Shown in pieces: positions 27,162 through 37,692 of a stretch of 64,000 nucleotides of DNA. Position 1 is the first letter of the stretch; each line of letters opens with the position of its first letter. Origin of the DNA: Prunus persica (taxonomy: Eukaryota > Streptophyta > Magnoliopsida > Rosales > Rosaceae); the NCBI RefSeq assembly GCF_000346465.2, contig NC_034016.1, positions 14,916,786-14,980,785 of the forward strand. The letters are read 5' to 3'. The notes beneath the pieces are model-generated. The model saw only the letters and a program-made list of their open reading frames with translations, did no database searches and was not told the origin of the DNA. Position numbers and translations under genes: made by a program.

Positions 27162-28595
27162 TACCCCATATCGTCTGCCAGAATGCATCCATATATGTTT
27201 GCAGCACTATTTAACCCTGAAACACATTCAAACATAAACTGAACGCCTTCTCTGCATTAAAACTTCATCTAATCAATTTTAAGCAACAGGGAAGCAAAAA
27301 AAAAAAAAAAAAGCTTTTCTCAAATTTGATGGATGCATCTGCTTAAATTCATAATACTAGATAGATAAAGACAGTTTTGACGACGCTGTTATACCAAAAA
27401 TTAAAAAAAAAATCAATTTTAATATCATGAGAAAAACCTTTGATGTGGTCGAAGGAAACGAACAAGCACTGGGTCCACTACTATCTGCATCATATTAGCA
27501 GTCCCATCCTCGAATTCTTCAGGTTGCCACAAGACCAAAGGATCAATTCCGGGTGGTAGAGTCACACTCTCTTCCACTATATCTTTCTCAGCCTCGTTTG
27601 GTATACTCAAAAGCCTATCAATGTTTGGAACGAATGCTGTACTTGATGAGCCCCAGGGAACAAATCGTTTACGTGCATAGAGACGACGAGCAAGCTGGTC
27701 ATTTCCGTCATCATAGCCATTAGAGCATGGTGGTTTAAAGGGTTTCCTACAAACTGTTGCTCCTTCTGTCACTGAGAGAACTCGTGGAAGCAGTGACTGT
27801 CTTTTCACGACAAGGTTACCTCTGACATAAAAGCATTGCCACAAATTTCAGTTGAAGCACGAAATTTGGATTTAAAAAGCCCATATACCAACAATTCCAA
27901 TTACGAATGAGCCAATTGACCACCAGGATCTAGAGAGATTCCAATTTACATAAATTATTGCACAATGAAAAACCTTAAATTGAACCCTCAGCGTTTTTCA
28001 TTGTTAATTGAGAACTCAGATGCGAAGAACCTTAACATCCAGTAAGAGCAATAGCACCAAACAGCTTAGTCAAGCAATATCATTTCTTTAGCCCCGTTAT
28101 ATACCAAAAAACAAAAAAGCAACTCATTTCTTAGAAAACAAACCAATCTGAACCCTATGATCCAAATAATTGGTTTTATTTCATTCTCCATCATTTTCTC
28201 AATAACCAAACAGGAAGGCAACCCCATAAAATCTCAATTAGTAAAAGAAATGAATGGTCAAAGCACACATAAAAGGCAATTTCACACCACATAAAAAGAA
28301 CAAACCCTAGGTGCGGTGCAGCTGTAGAAATTCAAAAATGCTAAGCTAAATTCTCCAACCAAAAAGAAAATGGAAGTAAAAATCAAAGGCACCTGACTAG
28401 AGCGTCGACATTTTTCGATTTCTGATCCTCGCCGGAGGGCCGAGGAGGGTCCATGGATTTTCGATTGTTCCCCAAGACGTCGTCGCTTTCTTCTCGCTCT
28501 AGCTCTAGCTCTTCTTGGTCGGCCGTGTATTCATCGCTGGAATCGGAGGCATCTGAGATGTCGGAGTCTGAGAGAACTTCGTATTCGTTCTCCAT
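19919..28595 (-). CDS. RAD54: RAD54 homologous-recombination ATPase, 21 exons, 943 aa
   Basis: RAD54 is a nuclear SWI2/SNF2 translocase that assists RAD51 strand invasion and chromatin remodelling in double-strand-break repair. Minus-strand exons: 28595-28393, 27821-27438, 27251-27165, 26994-26754, 26688-26563, 26469-26413, 26337-26251, 25912-25817, 25610-25560, 24894-24820, 24717-24631, 24184-24093, 24007-23875, 23151-23032, 22907-22794, 22679-22596, 22469-22392, 22314-22256, 21579-21390, 21305-21207, 20287-19919. All join in frame. Motifs in order: acidic N-terminus, [19 protein letters not shown], Walker A DDMGLGKT, DEAH in [36 protein letters not shown], then the helicase C lobe with [24 protein letters not shown] and [11 protein letters not shown]. 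The basic C-terminal tail of about 120 residues is less conserved. Length is close to the Arabidopsis protein. Two E2F-type sites lie just upstream. Confidence 0.95.
25427..25512. repeat. Compound (CT)n(CA)n microsatellite in a RAD54 intron
   Basis: About 24 CT units followed by about 18 CA units inside RAD54 intron 9. It is a likely polymorphic marker and has no coding role. Confidence 0.95.
27102..27159. repeat. Compound (TA)n(GA)n microsatellite in RAD54 intron 3
   Basis: A TA run followed by a GA run ends only 5 bases before the intron's 5' splice site (minus-strand donor GTAATT at 27164). On the gene's strand the donor is followed almost at once by a long pyrimidine tract. Confidence 0.93.
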
Positions 28596-28636
28596 CTCTG
28601 TGACTGACTGAGTGTGTGAGCGAGTTAGGGAAGACT

Positions 28637-28675
28637 CGGCGAAAATGATCTATTTAAATTCATCCGTTTTGGCGG
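28637..28675 (-). promoter_or_regulatory. Two E2F-type motifs upstream of RAD54
   Basis: Plus-strand CGGCGAAA at 28637-28644 (TTTCGCCG on the gene strand) and TTTGGCGG at 28668-28675 both fit the E2F consensus WTTSSCSS. They lie 42 and 73 bp upstream of the RAD54 ATG, with a TTTAAATA stretch between them. E2F control is known for S-phase and repair genes in plants; binding here is inferred. Confidence 0.5.
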
Positions 28676-29003
28676 TAAAAGTTTGGGCTGGTGGTGGGAA
28701 TGGTGGCTGGTGTGAGTGAGTGATGGGCAATGGATTTGAAGTGACAATTTTACCCCCAAACGTAATAGGCCAGAATCACTTCTGGAATGAAGCATTTCCC
28801 ACGTGCTTTTTCAGAAAATCACTTAAGTGGTTATTTGGAGAAGTGATTCTTCATAAAAGTGATTATTAACCTCTTCATAATCACTCGCAATGACATTAGC
28901 CATTTTGCTAATTCGAAAACCAAAATACAAATCGAGTCTAAATTCAACACTATGGTAAAATAAATGAATTTAAATAGACCACTAGTGCAGAAGTATTAAA
29001 AAA
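28676..29003. other. Upstream flank of RAD54, no gene seen
   Basis: AT-rich sequence containing related, partly inverted stretches around the word AAGTGATT (about 28770-28890). This could be an old miniature element, but I could not define its ends. Confidence 0.35.
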
Positions 29004-29271
29004 GAGTAATGTTATACTTACCACATTTTTATCATACATTTCTATATCACATGATGTGACATGTCCAAATTATATGTCACGTCAATTAAATCAATAAAGT
29101 GTATTTTAATTAAGACAATTAGAAAAATAAATACTGGAATAAATCATAAAAGAAAAATATATATATTAAATAATTTTAATTGATGTGGTTATCCACCTCA
29201 GCTGTCACATAAGATGATATAGGAATGTGGTATACAAATGTGGTAAGTATAGCATTATTCTTTAAAAAAAT
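29004..29271. mobile_element. MITE with about 60-bp terminal inverted repeats
   Basis: The left end reads GAGTAATGTTATACTTACC and the right end, reverse-complemented, AGAATAATGCTATACTTACC. The similarity continues for about 60 bp through CACATTT, CTATATCA and ATGTGACA. An 8-bp TTAAAAAA flanks both sides (28996-29003 and 29272-29279), possibly the target duplication, though it is low in complexity. No coding frame. A non-autonomous DNA transposon is the best reading. Confidence 0.7.
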
Positions 29272-29663
29272 CTATAGTAAGAGTTTTGTGGTGTATTTGT
29301 CTTCTTTTTAACAAATTTTTTTATATAAAAAAAATGAATATTAGACAAAATATTATCAACTCCTCCATTAAAAACTTACAAGTTAATAGACAAAATTTAA
29401 AATTTTGATTCCTTATCATTATACATTAAGAATCAATAATTCAAAGGCCAAGTGTAAAATAATAATCTAAATTCAAATGCATAATGGAAAATAGCATCGA
29501 GTTACAAAAAAGCCACAAAATTTAAATTGGAGTTAATTAAAAATGTTTTTGTTATAAATCAAATTATATGATGTTATCATGAAATGTAATTAATTTCTTA
29601 TATTTCATATTGACGGTGTAAAGTCAGTTTAATTCGGTAACTATTGGTTTTGAAGTCCAAAGG

Positions 29664-29736
29664 GACTCCATGGCCCAATGGATAAGGCGCTGGTCTACGA
29701 AACCAGAGATTCTGGGTTCGATCCCCAGTGGAGTCG
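29664..29736 (+). tRNA. tRNA-Arg (anticodon ACG)
   Basis: A 73-nt cloverleaf. The acceptor stem GACTCCA pairs with TGGAGTC, discriminator G. The D arm region is GGCCCAATGGATAAGGC. The anticodon stem CTGGT/ACCAG encloses the loop CTACGAA, with ACG at 29697-29699. The T arm contains GGTTCGATCCC. No intron and no encoded CCA. ACG would be edited to ICG and read CGU, CGC and CGA arginine codons. Confidence 0.96.
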
Positions 29737-31346
29737 TGGTAATCATTTTATTTTAATTTCCTTTTTCTGGCCTAATTACTACGTAATTGTTTCTAGAAGC
29801 TGACAAGCTGTTGCTCCAGATATATTTATTTATTTAAATTTTTGTATGCAGAGGAAGATAATCTCTTTGAATTATCGCCAGTGGGATTATATTTCATTGA
29901 CTTTTGAGCTTAGAAACTAATAACAATGATCAGATACCACTTGCTTTAATTGTTAAATAATTAAAATGATTAGTTAGGAGATTATAAGAATGAACAACCC
30001 AACAATTTCCCACCAAATTCCAATTTGCAAATTTTAGTCAGCAATAATAATCTATGGTCAAGCCTCACATTCCACATATAATCAAATTAGGATGTGATAA
30101 TTGAAGTTCAATTATTAAGAGTATATTGTCTCACGTCGAAAAATGAAAACCGTATATAACAATTTAAAATAATTCACTACTTCTATGATGGTATAAGAAC
30201 ATGCTACTTTTAGTATACAAGAATTTCAAATAATTCACTACTTCTATGATGATATAAGAACATGCTACTTTTATGTTGATGAATTCAACCACACGTACGT
30301 TGCAATGTCTAATGAATCCGATTAAGATTATGGAAGAAGTCATGCTAAACTTCGTTTTTTTTTTTTTTGCAAACATAGTTTGAAGATGGGAAAAGCCAAA
30401 CACTGTCATTTTCAAATATCTTTTCATGGAAGACGTCAACTTGTATTGCAACATCATCTTTGAATTCAAATTGGCTATTTTTTTTTGGCTTTGTTCTATT
30501 TGTTGTTTTTCTTGTATTGACCAGTTGAGCAAGTCATTTGTGCGCTGGACTGTAAAATTTTCCACACAACAAAACACAAGTCAATGGATGGATTAAAGTA
30601 TTCCACTAGTCCTTCCCTCTCCTCTCCACTTGTCCCCCCATGAAGATTCTAAACAACTGCCTAGCTAGGATTGGACGAAAGGTGCCTTTGGGGTACAACT
30701 AATTTGCATTTGTTGCTCTTAAACAATGCTGATTAATTAAGCATTTCAATTAGATTGTTTGAACCGGATGTATAGAAAAATTTAACTAATTTTTTTCTTG
30801 TATGCAGCTCATTGTATTATCTTTTCTCTACTAAATCCGATGATTATGATCCAAGTAAATAAATTACCTAATCTAGTTTGATATGTTAAATATTACATTT
30901 TTTAAAGTCATAAAATACCCTTAATTACATTTTAATGTTCTCCTTTTTGGGTTGGATTACTTTTTTATTCTCTCAATTTATTGTGTTGATTTTTTTTTTC
31001 CAACAAATTATTTGCAATTCAATGCACATTAGTGTTGTTCAAATTCCGAGATAATTTTTCCTTTTTTTAAAGAAAATTAAATTTTTGTGTGTAATGACAT
31101 ATGTTTTAATTTAGTATATCAAAATATCTAAGTAAATTAGTATACCTAGGATATTTTGTACATTTATACCTACAAAATATAGGTAAACAATATGTACAAT
31201 TAATGCAAATAAATTAGTAATATATATATATATAATCCCTCCCTCAAATAATTTTATTTGAGGGACACTCTCCAGGACCCCCTTACGAATTTTTTTTCAA
31301 ATAAATAAATAAATTTATTTATTTATTTATTTATTTTAAGTACATT
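29737..31346. other. AT-rich gene-poor DNA
   Basis: No gene is found. It includes a two-copy repeat of a segment with TTCACTACTTCTATGATG (about 30173-30270) and short ATTT-type simple repeats (about 31302-31335). A minus-strand open frame at 30164-30577 has low-complexity composition and no domain, and is not called. Confidence 0.4.
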
Positions 31347-32045
31347 ATGATTATATTTATGTAGATACTATTGCCTGGATATATTATTATTAGTTTTGTC
31401 TATTAGTAATTTACGTTCATTACTAATTAAAATGGTTACAAAAAAATTACATTGATTAGAGATCTTGATTATGATCATGAATTGAGATTTGAATGTCAAT
31501 AAAGTCCTTAAATTAATGTGTTCTGATTACATGAATTGTAAAATAGTTAATAATACTAAGAGTAAGAATAAATGACAACATATTTTAAATTTGGGGTTTT
31601 TTTATATGAAAGATGACAAATGAGAGTGGGGGTTATCTATATATATAAAGCAAAAGGCAGAGAATGGTGAAACATTCAAAATATCAGAAAATGCCCTTGG
31701 TTAATGCAAACATTAAGAATTCAAATTATTAATTAAATGAGGATAATATGGTAAATTCACACTTTTTCATATTTAAAAAAATTAAAAGAAAAAGAAAAAG
31801 CAGATAATGGATCCTATTTTTATGGAACACAACTACCTATTATCTTTTTCTTTTTTTTAAAATTATTATCTTTTTTAATTCTAAAATAAATTTACTTATT
31901 TTTTTAAAAAAACCTCTCGCAAGCGCGGAAGCGCGTGCAGAGAGGCTAGTGTTTAGAATACACGAGTTACACGGGCTTTCTCTTAAGATATTTTTCTGTA
32001 AGCCTAGGACCACATGACAATTTCCACCATATCACACTCCTTCTC
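31347..32045. repeat. Segmental duplication, copy A (holds a complete Helitron)
   Basis: This stretch is a diverged direct copy of 32785-33352. Shared strings include GGATATATTATTATT, TGTCTATTAGTAATTTACGT, TTAAATTAATGTGTTC and AGCCTAGGACCACATGACAA. The copies differ mainly by one insertion each. Copy A carries the 314-bp Helitron and lacks the 192-bp insertion of copy B. Confidence 0.88.
31636..31949 (+). mobile_element. Non-autonomous Helitron, 314 bp
   Basis: It begins TCTATATATATAAAGC and ends CTAG, and sits between host A (31635) and T (31950), the classical Helitron signature. Just before the 3' end is a GC-rich imperfect hairpin (about 31913-31945: CCTCTCGCAAGCGC against GCGCGTGCAGAGAGG). 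No terminal inverted repeats, no target duplication and no coding frame. The duplicated segment at 33257/33258 preserves the unfilled site GTTA/TGTTTAG, which confirms both ends to the base. Confidence 0.9.
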
Positions 32046-32784
32046 CTCATCTCAGAGTCTTTTTTTAATTTTTTTAATTTTTTTTTTATAAAAAACAGAT
32101 CATAGGAGGACTGGAAACATTAAGGAGACTTTGGAAAAGCCCAAAGGAGAGAGAAAATTTTTAAAAGAAGCAAAAATGGACAAAATTGCCCTTATTTATT
32201 TTTTGATTTCCTAAGAAATCCTTTACATTTGCATGTCTTTGGTTTGAAAGTTGAGAGGTTATTCCGTCTTTTTTGAAAAAGCTTTGGCTTTTTCCAAAAG
32301 TGAAAGTTTTTTTATGGGTAAAACCTAAATTTACTAAACATTAATAAACATTATGTCATGACTCATGTGTAAACATGCAAATGAAAATTGCATGTGAAGT
32401 GAATCAAACTGCTAGACTTTCATCTAAGCATCATGAACAAATCTTTATAGCAAGATTTCTATATGCTGTCCTAAACATTAACTTAATGAGCCCTTAACAT
32501 AAATAAATTAAAACACAAAACGCGCGAGTTTTTTTTTTTTTTTTTTTTGGGTAAGTTTTTTAATAAAGTAAGTTACAAGATATATGAACGAAGATCGGGC
32601 CAATTATATATAAAAGTCAAGGCTTGCAGAACCATAAGTAGAGTTAACTATGTAAGCACGATGACGTGGTTATGACTACTATTGGTGCTGATGGCGAATT
32701 TCATTCTAGGAACAGAGGTTCATAGCATCCGTGACAGGGAAGTCTCTTGTCTCCTATTTAGTTATATATCCATTTTTAGCACTA
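32046..32784. other. Spacer between duplicated segments
   Basis: No coding exon is seen. It includes a poly-T run (about 32530-32548). Around 32105 a short stretch, AGGAGGACT, recalls the leader of the PLAC8 gene downstream of copy B, so it may be the ruined start of a second PLAC8 copy. That is only a weak resemblance. Confidence 0.35.
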
Positions 32785-33352
32785 ATGATTGTGTTTATGT
32801 AGGTGTATTACTATTGCTTGGATATATTATTATTGTTTTTGTCTATTAGTAATTTACGTTAATTACTAATTAAGATGGTTACAAAAAAAATTACATTGAT
32901 TAGAGATTTTGATTATGGTCCTTACTATCATGAATTGAGATTTGAATGTCAATCAAGTCCTTAAATTAATGTGTTCAGATTATATGAATCTATATATATA
33001 AAAAAACAAAAGACAGAGAATGGTGAAACATTCAAAATATCAAAAAATGCCCTTGGTTAATCCAAACATTAAGAATTAAATGAGGATAATATGGTAAATT
33101 CACACTTTTTAATATTAAAAAAAATTAAAATTAAAAGAAAAATCATATAATGAATCCTATTGTAATTAATATAAAGGTGGATAGCATCAATTGTAAAATA
33201 GTTAAGAAAAAAATGACAACATATTATAATGAAAGTTGACAAATGAGAGTGGGGTTATGTTTAGAATATATGAGTTACATGTGTTTTCTCTTAAAATATT
33301 TTCTGTAAGCCTAGGACCACATGACAATTTCCAACAAATTACACTTCTTCTA
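32785..33352. repeat. Segmental duplication, copy B (PLAC8 promoter side)
   Basis: Partner of 31347-32045. It ends about 60 bp before the PLAC8 start codon and so forms much of that gene's proximal upstream region. It contains the empty site of copy A's Helitron (A33257/T33258) and its own 192-bp insertion at 32999-33190. Confidence 0.88.
32999..33190 (+). mobile_element. Helitron-like insertion lacking the 3' hairpin, 192 bp
   Basis: It starts TCTATATATATAAAA after host A (32998) and is close to the first 180 or so bases of the 31636-31949 Helitron (shared GACAGAGAATGGTGAAACAT-type and GATAATATGGTAAATTCACA-type blocks). It ends ATAGCATCAA before host TTGTAAAATAG. Copy A shows the empty site at 31545/31546. 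The GC-rich hairpin and CTAG end are missing, so it is a 3'-altered or internally deleted relative. Confidence 0.75.
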
Positions 33353-33410
33353 TAGGGCTATTATATATACTAGGAGGACTTGAGCCACTAAAACTAATTA
33401 GCCACAAATA

Positions 33411-34884
33411 ATGTATCCTACAGCACCTCCTGACGATGAGAAATATGCAGCTGATCATAATCACCAAAATATTGCAAATCCTGTCCCAGCTCCAGGGCTG
33501 AACAATCCTAGTGTATTACGTACGTACACTCCTCCCCCGTACGCATACAATACGCAGCCTTCTGGTCATGTAAGGGGGAACTGGTCCACTGGTCTTTGCC
33601 ATTGTTTTGATGATCCTGCAAATTGTTAGTGAACATATTATATACACTTCAGCCATGTACAAAGTTTGATTTTCTTTTCTTTTCCCTAATAACCAGTTTC
33701 AATTTCAATTTTTGAAGGTATGATCACTGCCTTTTGCCCTTGCATCACGTTCGGCCAGATAGCCGAGATAGTGAGCCAAGGCGCTACATGTAAGCCCTGA
33801 AACCACTAGCCATGTTGCTACTTGTACATCTTTATGACTAGTTTGTTTAATTGATTTTTTGTTTTCTGGTGTGTTTTTTTTTTTTCTGCAGCTTGTGCTT
33901 CACAGGGAGTGTGCTATGGGGTTCTTCTAGCAACAACTGCAAATGCATGCTTGTATTCGTGCTTCTACCGCTCGCGGTTGAGAGGCCAATATGACTTGGA
34001 AGAAGCTCCTTGTGTAGACTGCCTGGTGCACTTCTGCTGTGCTACTTGTGCACTGTGTCAAGAGTACAGAGAGCTCAGAAATCGCGGTTTCGATATGGGG
34101 ATAGGTAAACCAATACCTTCTTTGTTCAAGAAAGACTAGTAGTTTTACCCTTTTGTTAAACTTCCTAAATCTCACACTGAATTGATGACCCTGAACTTGA
34201 AGTTTCCCCCAGTTTTTTTATATGCAAAATCTAATATATGTTCTGGTGTTTGAGAAACTAATGTTTTTTTTCCCAATTTTTTTAAATACAATTTGAGCAA
34301 GGTCATTTGGTGTGGTTATAACTATACTTGGTGAACAATTTAACCTGACTGGTGTCATTTGGTGTGGTCTTAGCCTGGTTAATTTATTGGCTGTGGTTGA
34401 AAAGGCATGATCGAAGAAACTGCAATCTTGCCAAGGCCACCATGGCTGTGAAACATTGGTTCCAGAGACGATTAGTTATTGTTCAGAGTGCTGATAGTTG
34501 GGGCACATAATATTTTTTTTCAGCAATGAAAATGATATCTTCCTCCAGGACAATATATATATATATATATATATATATTTTTAACTAGAACATTAGTTAT
34601 GTAACTCAGCTGCTACTTGCAACCAGATATATAAAGATAAGATCAAATTCCAGCAGAATATGCCATCATAAACAGTACTTATATTATACAAACATGTTGC
34701 GTGGTTGCATTCAGTTTTATATTTTATCATTGACTTAACTCTGTTAATTCTCCAATTTATTAATCGTCTGATGCATTTTGTTTGCGATTGTTTGCTTGGA
34801 ATTGAAGGTTGGGAAGCCAATATGGACCGACGAAGGCGCGGAGTTACTGCAGCTCCGACTGTGGTTCCAGGGATGACCAGATAA
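33411..34884 (+). CDS. PLAC8-domain cysteine-rich membrane protein, 4 exons, 191 aa
   Basis: This family (cell number regulator / plant cadmium resistance) contains small membrane proteins linked to organ size or to metal and calcium transport. Exons: 33411-33624, 33718-33789, 33892-34104, 34808-34884, all GT-AG and in phase. The N-terminal 60 residues are proline- and asparagine-rich (TYTPPPYAYNT). The domain begins WSTGLCHCFDDPANCMITAF, continues CPCITFGQIAEIVSQGATS, then a hydrophobic segment GVLLATTANACLYSCFY. A second cysteine-rich segment CVDCLVHFCCATCALCQEYR follows, and the tail is GWEANMDRRRRGVTAAP. The usual CCxxxxCPC motif is altered: the second cysteine is Met (CMITAFCPC). Two membrane passes are likely. 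Its upstream region is the duplicated segment B. Which subgroup it belongs to, and so its substrate, cannot be told from sequence alone. Confidence 0.9.
34553..34577. repeat. (AT)n microsatellite in PLAC8 intron 3
   Basis: An AT dinucleotide run within the 703-bp third intron. Confidence 0.85.
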
Positions 34885-36210
34885 AAGAGTATTCTGTGGC
34901 GCCATTTCTTTGTGTCAAGGGTGCTGCTGATGTTGCTGTGCTGCTACTCGCACACTTCTGTTATGTTATGAACTTTTTGTGTGCATGTTCTTTGATGCTG
35001 GTTTTGAGTGCTTACCCATGTGTTCTTCATGTGATTTTATAATAAAATTCTTCACGTTGAGTTCAAACTAGTCTCATTTTACACCACATCAATGGTTAGT
35101 GAGATACACAACTAGTTAAGCCATAATAACTATATTTCATTACCACTTTGCACTCTTCAAACATGGCCATCTTCAATTTACACAAAGGGATCTCATGAGG
35201 AAAATCTAGTGAATTTAGGGGGCATTCAACTGCCTCGAGATTGATATTTATATAGTTATTTTTACAACGGGCTAAGCCTAATCTAGATATATCGAATTCA
35301 AATATGTATGATCTTCGCGTTCATGTGGATCAAATATGAGACCTCCAACCAACCAAGTGGAGTCAACTACCACTAAACCAAAGGCGTGCAATGCATCTTC
35401 CCACACGGCACCCAATCTCTGCACCAACCCATTTCATCTTTTTAGCTTAAGAGAAAGGGACTAAAAAAATTGAACAAGAAATACTAAGAAAATAAGATTT
35501 TGGAGGATTTCCCTTTGGAAAAATGTTCAAAAATCTTTAACCTCCATCCTCCTTTACCTCTATAACATGAGCACCATGGATAATGTCAACCAAGCTCCAA
35601 TCAAACCACCTGCAAGCATCTCCACTATTAAAGTCTCCTTCTAAACGCTCTCTTAGTCTGCCATCTAACTTGTTTTTATTTTTATCTGCATCAATTGTAG
35701 TCTGCAATGAAAGATCAGCAAAATTGTACTTAACCTCTGGCAATCATCGACCTCGGGATATATCACAATTGACTTCTGAGCCTAATTAGCTACCAAAAAA
35801 CTTATAATAAACCATTCATAGTCTCAACTTTTAGCATACTTAATTATGATAACCAAAAAAATGACGTTGAAGGATGATGATAGAGAACCATGATCAGATA
35901 TTGCCACTTGCTTTCATTTTTATTTTATTATAGGTAGGTATTAGTGAAGATAACAAAACAAATGATTAATGGTGCACAATAGCCTCAAGTTCACACTTGG
36001 ATATAAACTAATTAATGAATTCCTTCACCATGTGACGAAGTATGACATACGACCACTTCTAAACCGTTAGATCGACTTAATTTCTCCTAATTCATTTAGG
36101 ATTAAAAAAGCTAAATATATGTGAAACCATATAGGCAAGGAAGAGTGATTGAAGGACACAAAAATTAGAGTTAATAGGGCTTACAAGTCTCAAGCATATC
36201 AATTTGGAAA
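34885..36210. other. PLAC8 3' UTR and intergenic DNA
   Basis: The first 150-160 bases after the stop likely form the 3' UTR (AATAAAA at about 35040). Beyond that I find no convincing gene. A minus-strand open frame at 35537-35743 (68 codons, with RLRERLEGDFNSGDACRWFD) matches no family I know and lacks exon context. Confidence 0.4.
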
Positions 36211-36852
36211 GGCTTATTATCACAAAATATCCCTAAGGTTTACGAAACTATCAGATTGCATCCTTAATGTTTTTTTTTGTTACTTATGGTCATCAAGGTT
36301 AGTATGTGCAATCACAAATGATCCTTGCCATTAGGTTCTGTAAAAAACTCTATTAGTTTGTTGATGTGACATATATAGTCCTAATCTCTTGGACCACAGG
36401 GGTCCAAGAAATTTATGGTCACTCATCGTTGGATGTAAATTCAACGGTTCACTCACTCTTGGACTCCTGTGGTTCAAGAGATCGGGACTGTATATATAGA
36501 GTCAACATCTACAATAATATAGTGTCACATTATTTAAAATTTAATATATATTTTAAAATAATTATAATTCATAAAATTTTAAAAACAAAACAAAAATTTT
36601 ATGAATTTTAAATTTAAAAAATTAAAAAATTTCATAAGGACCATTTGTGATAGGTTTGTGAACCTCAATGATGTTTTGTGATATACATATATGCCACATC
36701 AGCAAATTAATAGAGTTTTTGACGGAACCTAACGGCATTGACCATTTGTGATCATGCATACTAACCTTGAGGACCACGAATGACAAAAAAAAATATTAAG
36801 AATGCAATCTGATAGTTTCGTAAACCTTAAGAACGTTTTGTGATAATAAGCC
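36211..36852. mobile_element. Long terminal-inverted-repeat element with nested MITE
   Basis: The left end (GGCTTATTATCACAAAAT, from 36211) and right end (reverse complement of TTTTGTGATAATAAGCC, to 36852) begin inverted repeats of about 150 bp. They share blocks such as AACTATCAGATTGCAT, CAAGGTTAGTATG and TTTGTGAT. The centre is AT-rich and non-coding. A palindromic MITE is inserted inside (36377-36490). No open frame codes for a transposase, so this is a non-autonomous or foldback element. No clear target duplication was found. Confidence 0.75.
36377..36490. mobile_element. Nested short MITE, same family as 43914-44096
   Basis: It begins AGTCCTAATCTCTTGGAC and ends reading GAGATCGGGACTG, nearly the same ends as the 183-bp MITE downstream. 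It contains the shared centre GTTGGATGTAAATTCAACGG. It is shorter than the other copy, so internally deleted or a different subtype. Confidence 0.75.
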
Positions 36853-37607
36853 ATTTGAGAAAGAGTCCAATCATGTTTTCATATCTCAATTAGGTAGTTG
36901 GAAGATGACAAAACAAAACATGTCATTTTTCATATTTCTTCGTTGGCATTGGCAAGGGTCAACTTATATTTCAACCACCAACTTTGAGGTCAAAATAGCT
37001 TACACTTTGGTATAGAATATAATTTAACACTAGATGAAAAACAGCCCAACTAGTCCTCTGTTTCCTAGTCACTTGGCTCCCATGAAGATTCTAAACAACT
37101 TCTTATGATTTGGAGACAATGATTGCCTTTGTGGTAATTAATTTGCATTTTTGTTATTTTGTGAAGAAAATGAGGTCAATGTATTATTGAAGAGGAAGTA
37201 ACCGATATAAAAGGGAAACTAAGGTTTAGAGGATTAAGCGAGACTCTCAACACATAAAGGTTCAGTCGTTCGTCAAATCAAGTAACCTACTCTTCTTCTG
37301 CATTTTTGTTCTTCAACAGTTATGTTCACAATTATTATTATTATTATTATTTTTAAAGGCTAATACCAAATACATTGTCCTTCCTATCTTCAAATTTATA
37401 TAAAATTTGATTATTTGGTTGAAACAATTTGTCCTTCAACTCTTACTACATTGCATTCACACATGACAATTTGACATTTTTTTTCAGATAAATTTATAAG
37501 TGACCCGAACCGACCGACTCTTCCAATGGACTTAAAATAGCCCCAGGGAACAAGACCTGGGCCTTGCATACTTCAAGTTAGAACCTCAGTGGATCAAACC
37601 CAAACAC
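36853..37607. other. Intergenic DNA left of the Harbinger element
   Basis: No gene is seen. It includes a short ATT repeat (about 37331-37351). It ends at the TAA target duplication of the Harbinger insertion. Confidence 0.4.
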
Positions 37608-37652
37608 TAAGAGCACTTCCACCAGTTGACTCTTGCCATGGCAAGATTAGCC

Positions 37653-37692
37653 CTAGGGCAGGCACTATTCACGTGAATAGTGGCTGCCCTAG
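37653..37692. repeat. Subterminal palindrome, Harbinger left end
   Basis: A 40-nt palindrome with 20-bp arms and one mismatched pair, centred on TTCACGTGAA. A smaller palindrome, CTTGCCATGGCAAG, lies just before it. It is a possible binding site for the element's Myb-like or transposase protein (inference). Confidence 0.8.

Noticed and set aside
30164..30577. 137-codon minus-strand open frame
   Set aside because: It lies in repeated AT-rich sequence (two copies of a TTCACTACTTCTATGATG segment), with no domain and no splice context.
35537..35743. 68-codon minus-strand frame with RLRERLEGDFNSGDACRWFD
   Set aside because: Composition is protein-like but no family, partner exon or start context supports a gene. 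It may be a gene fragment.
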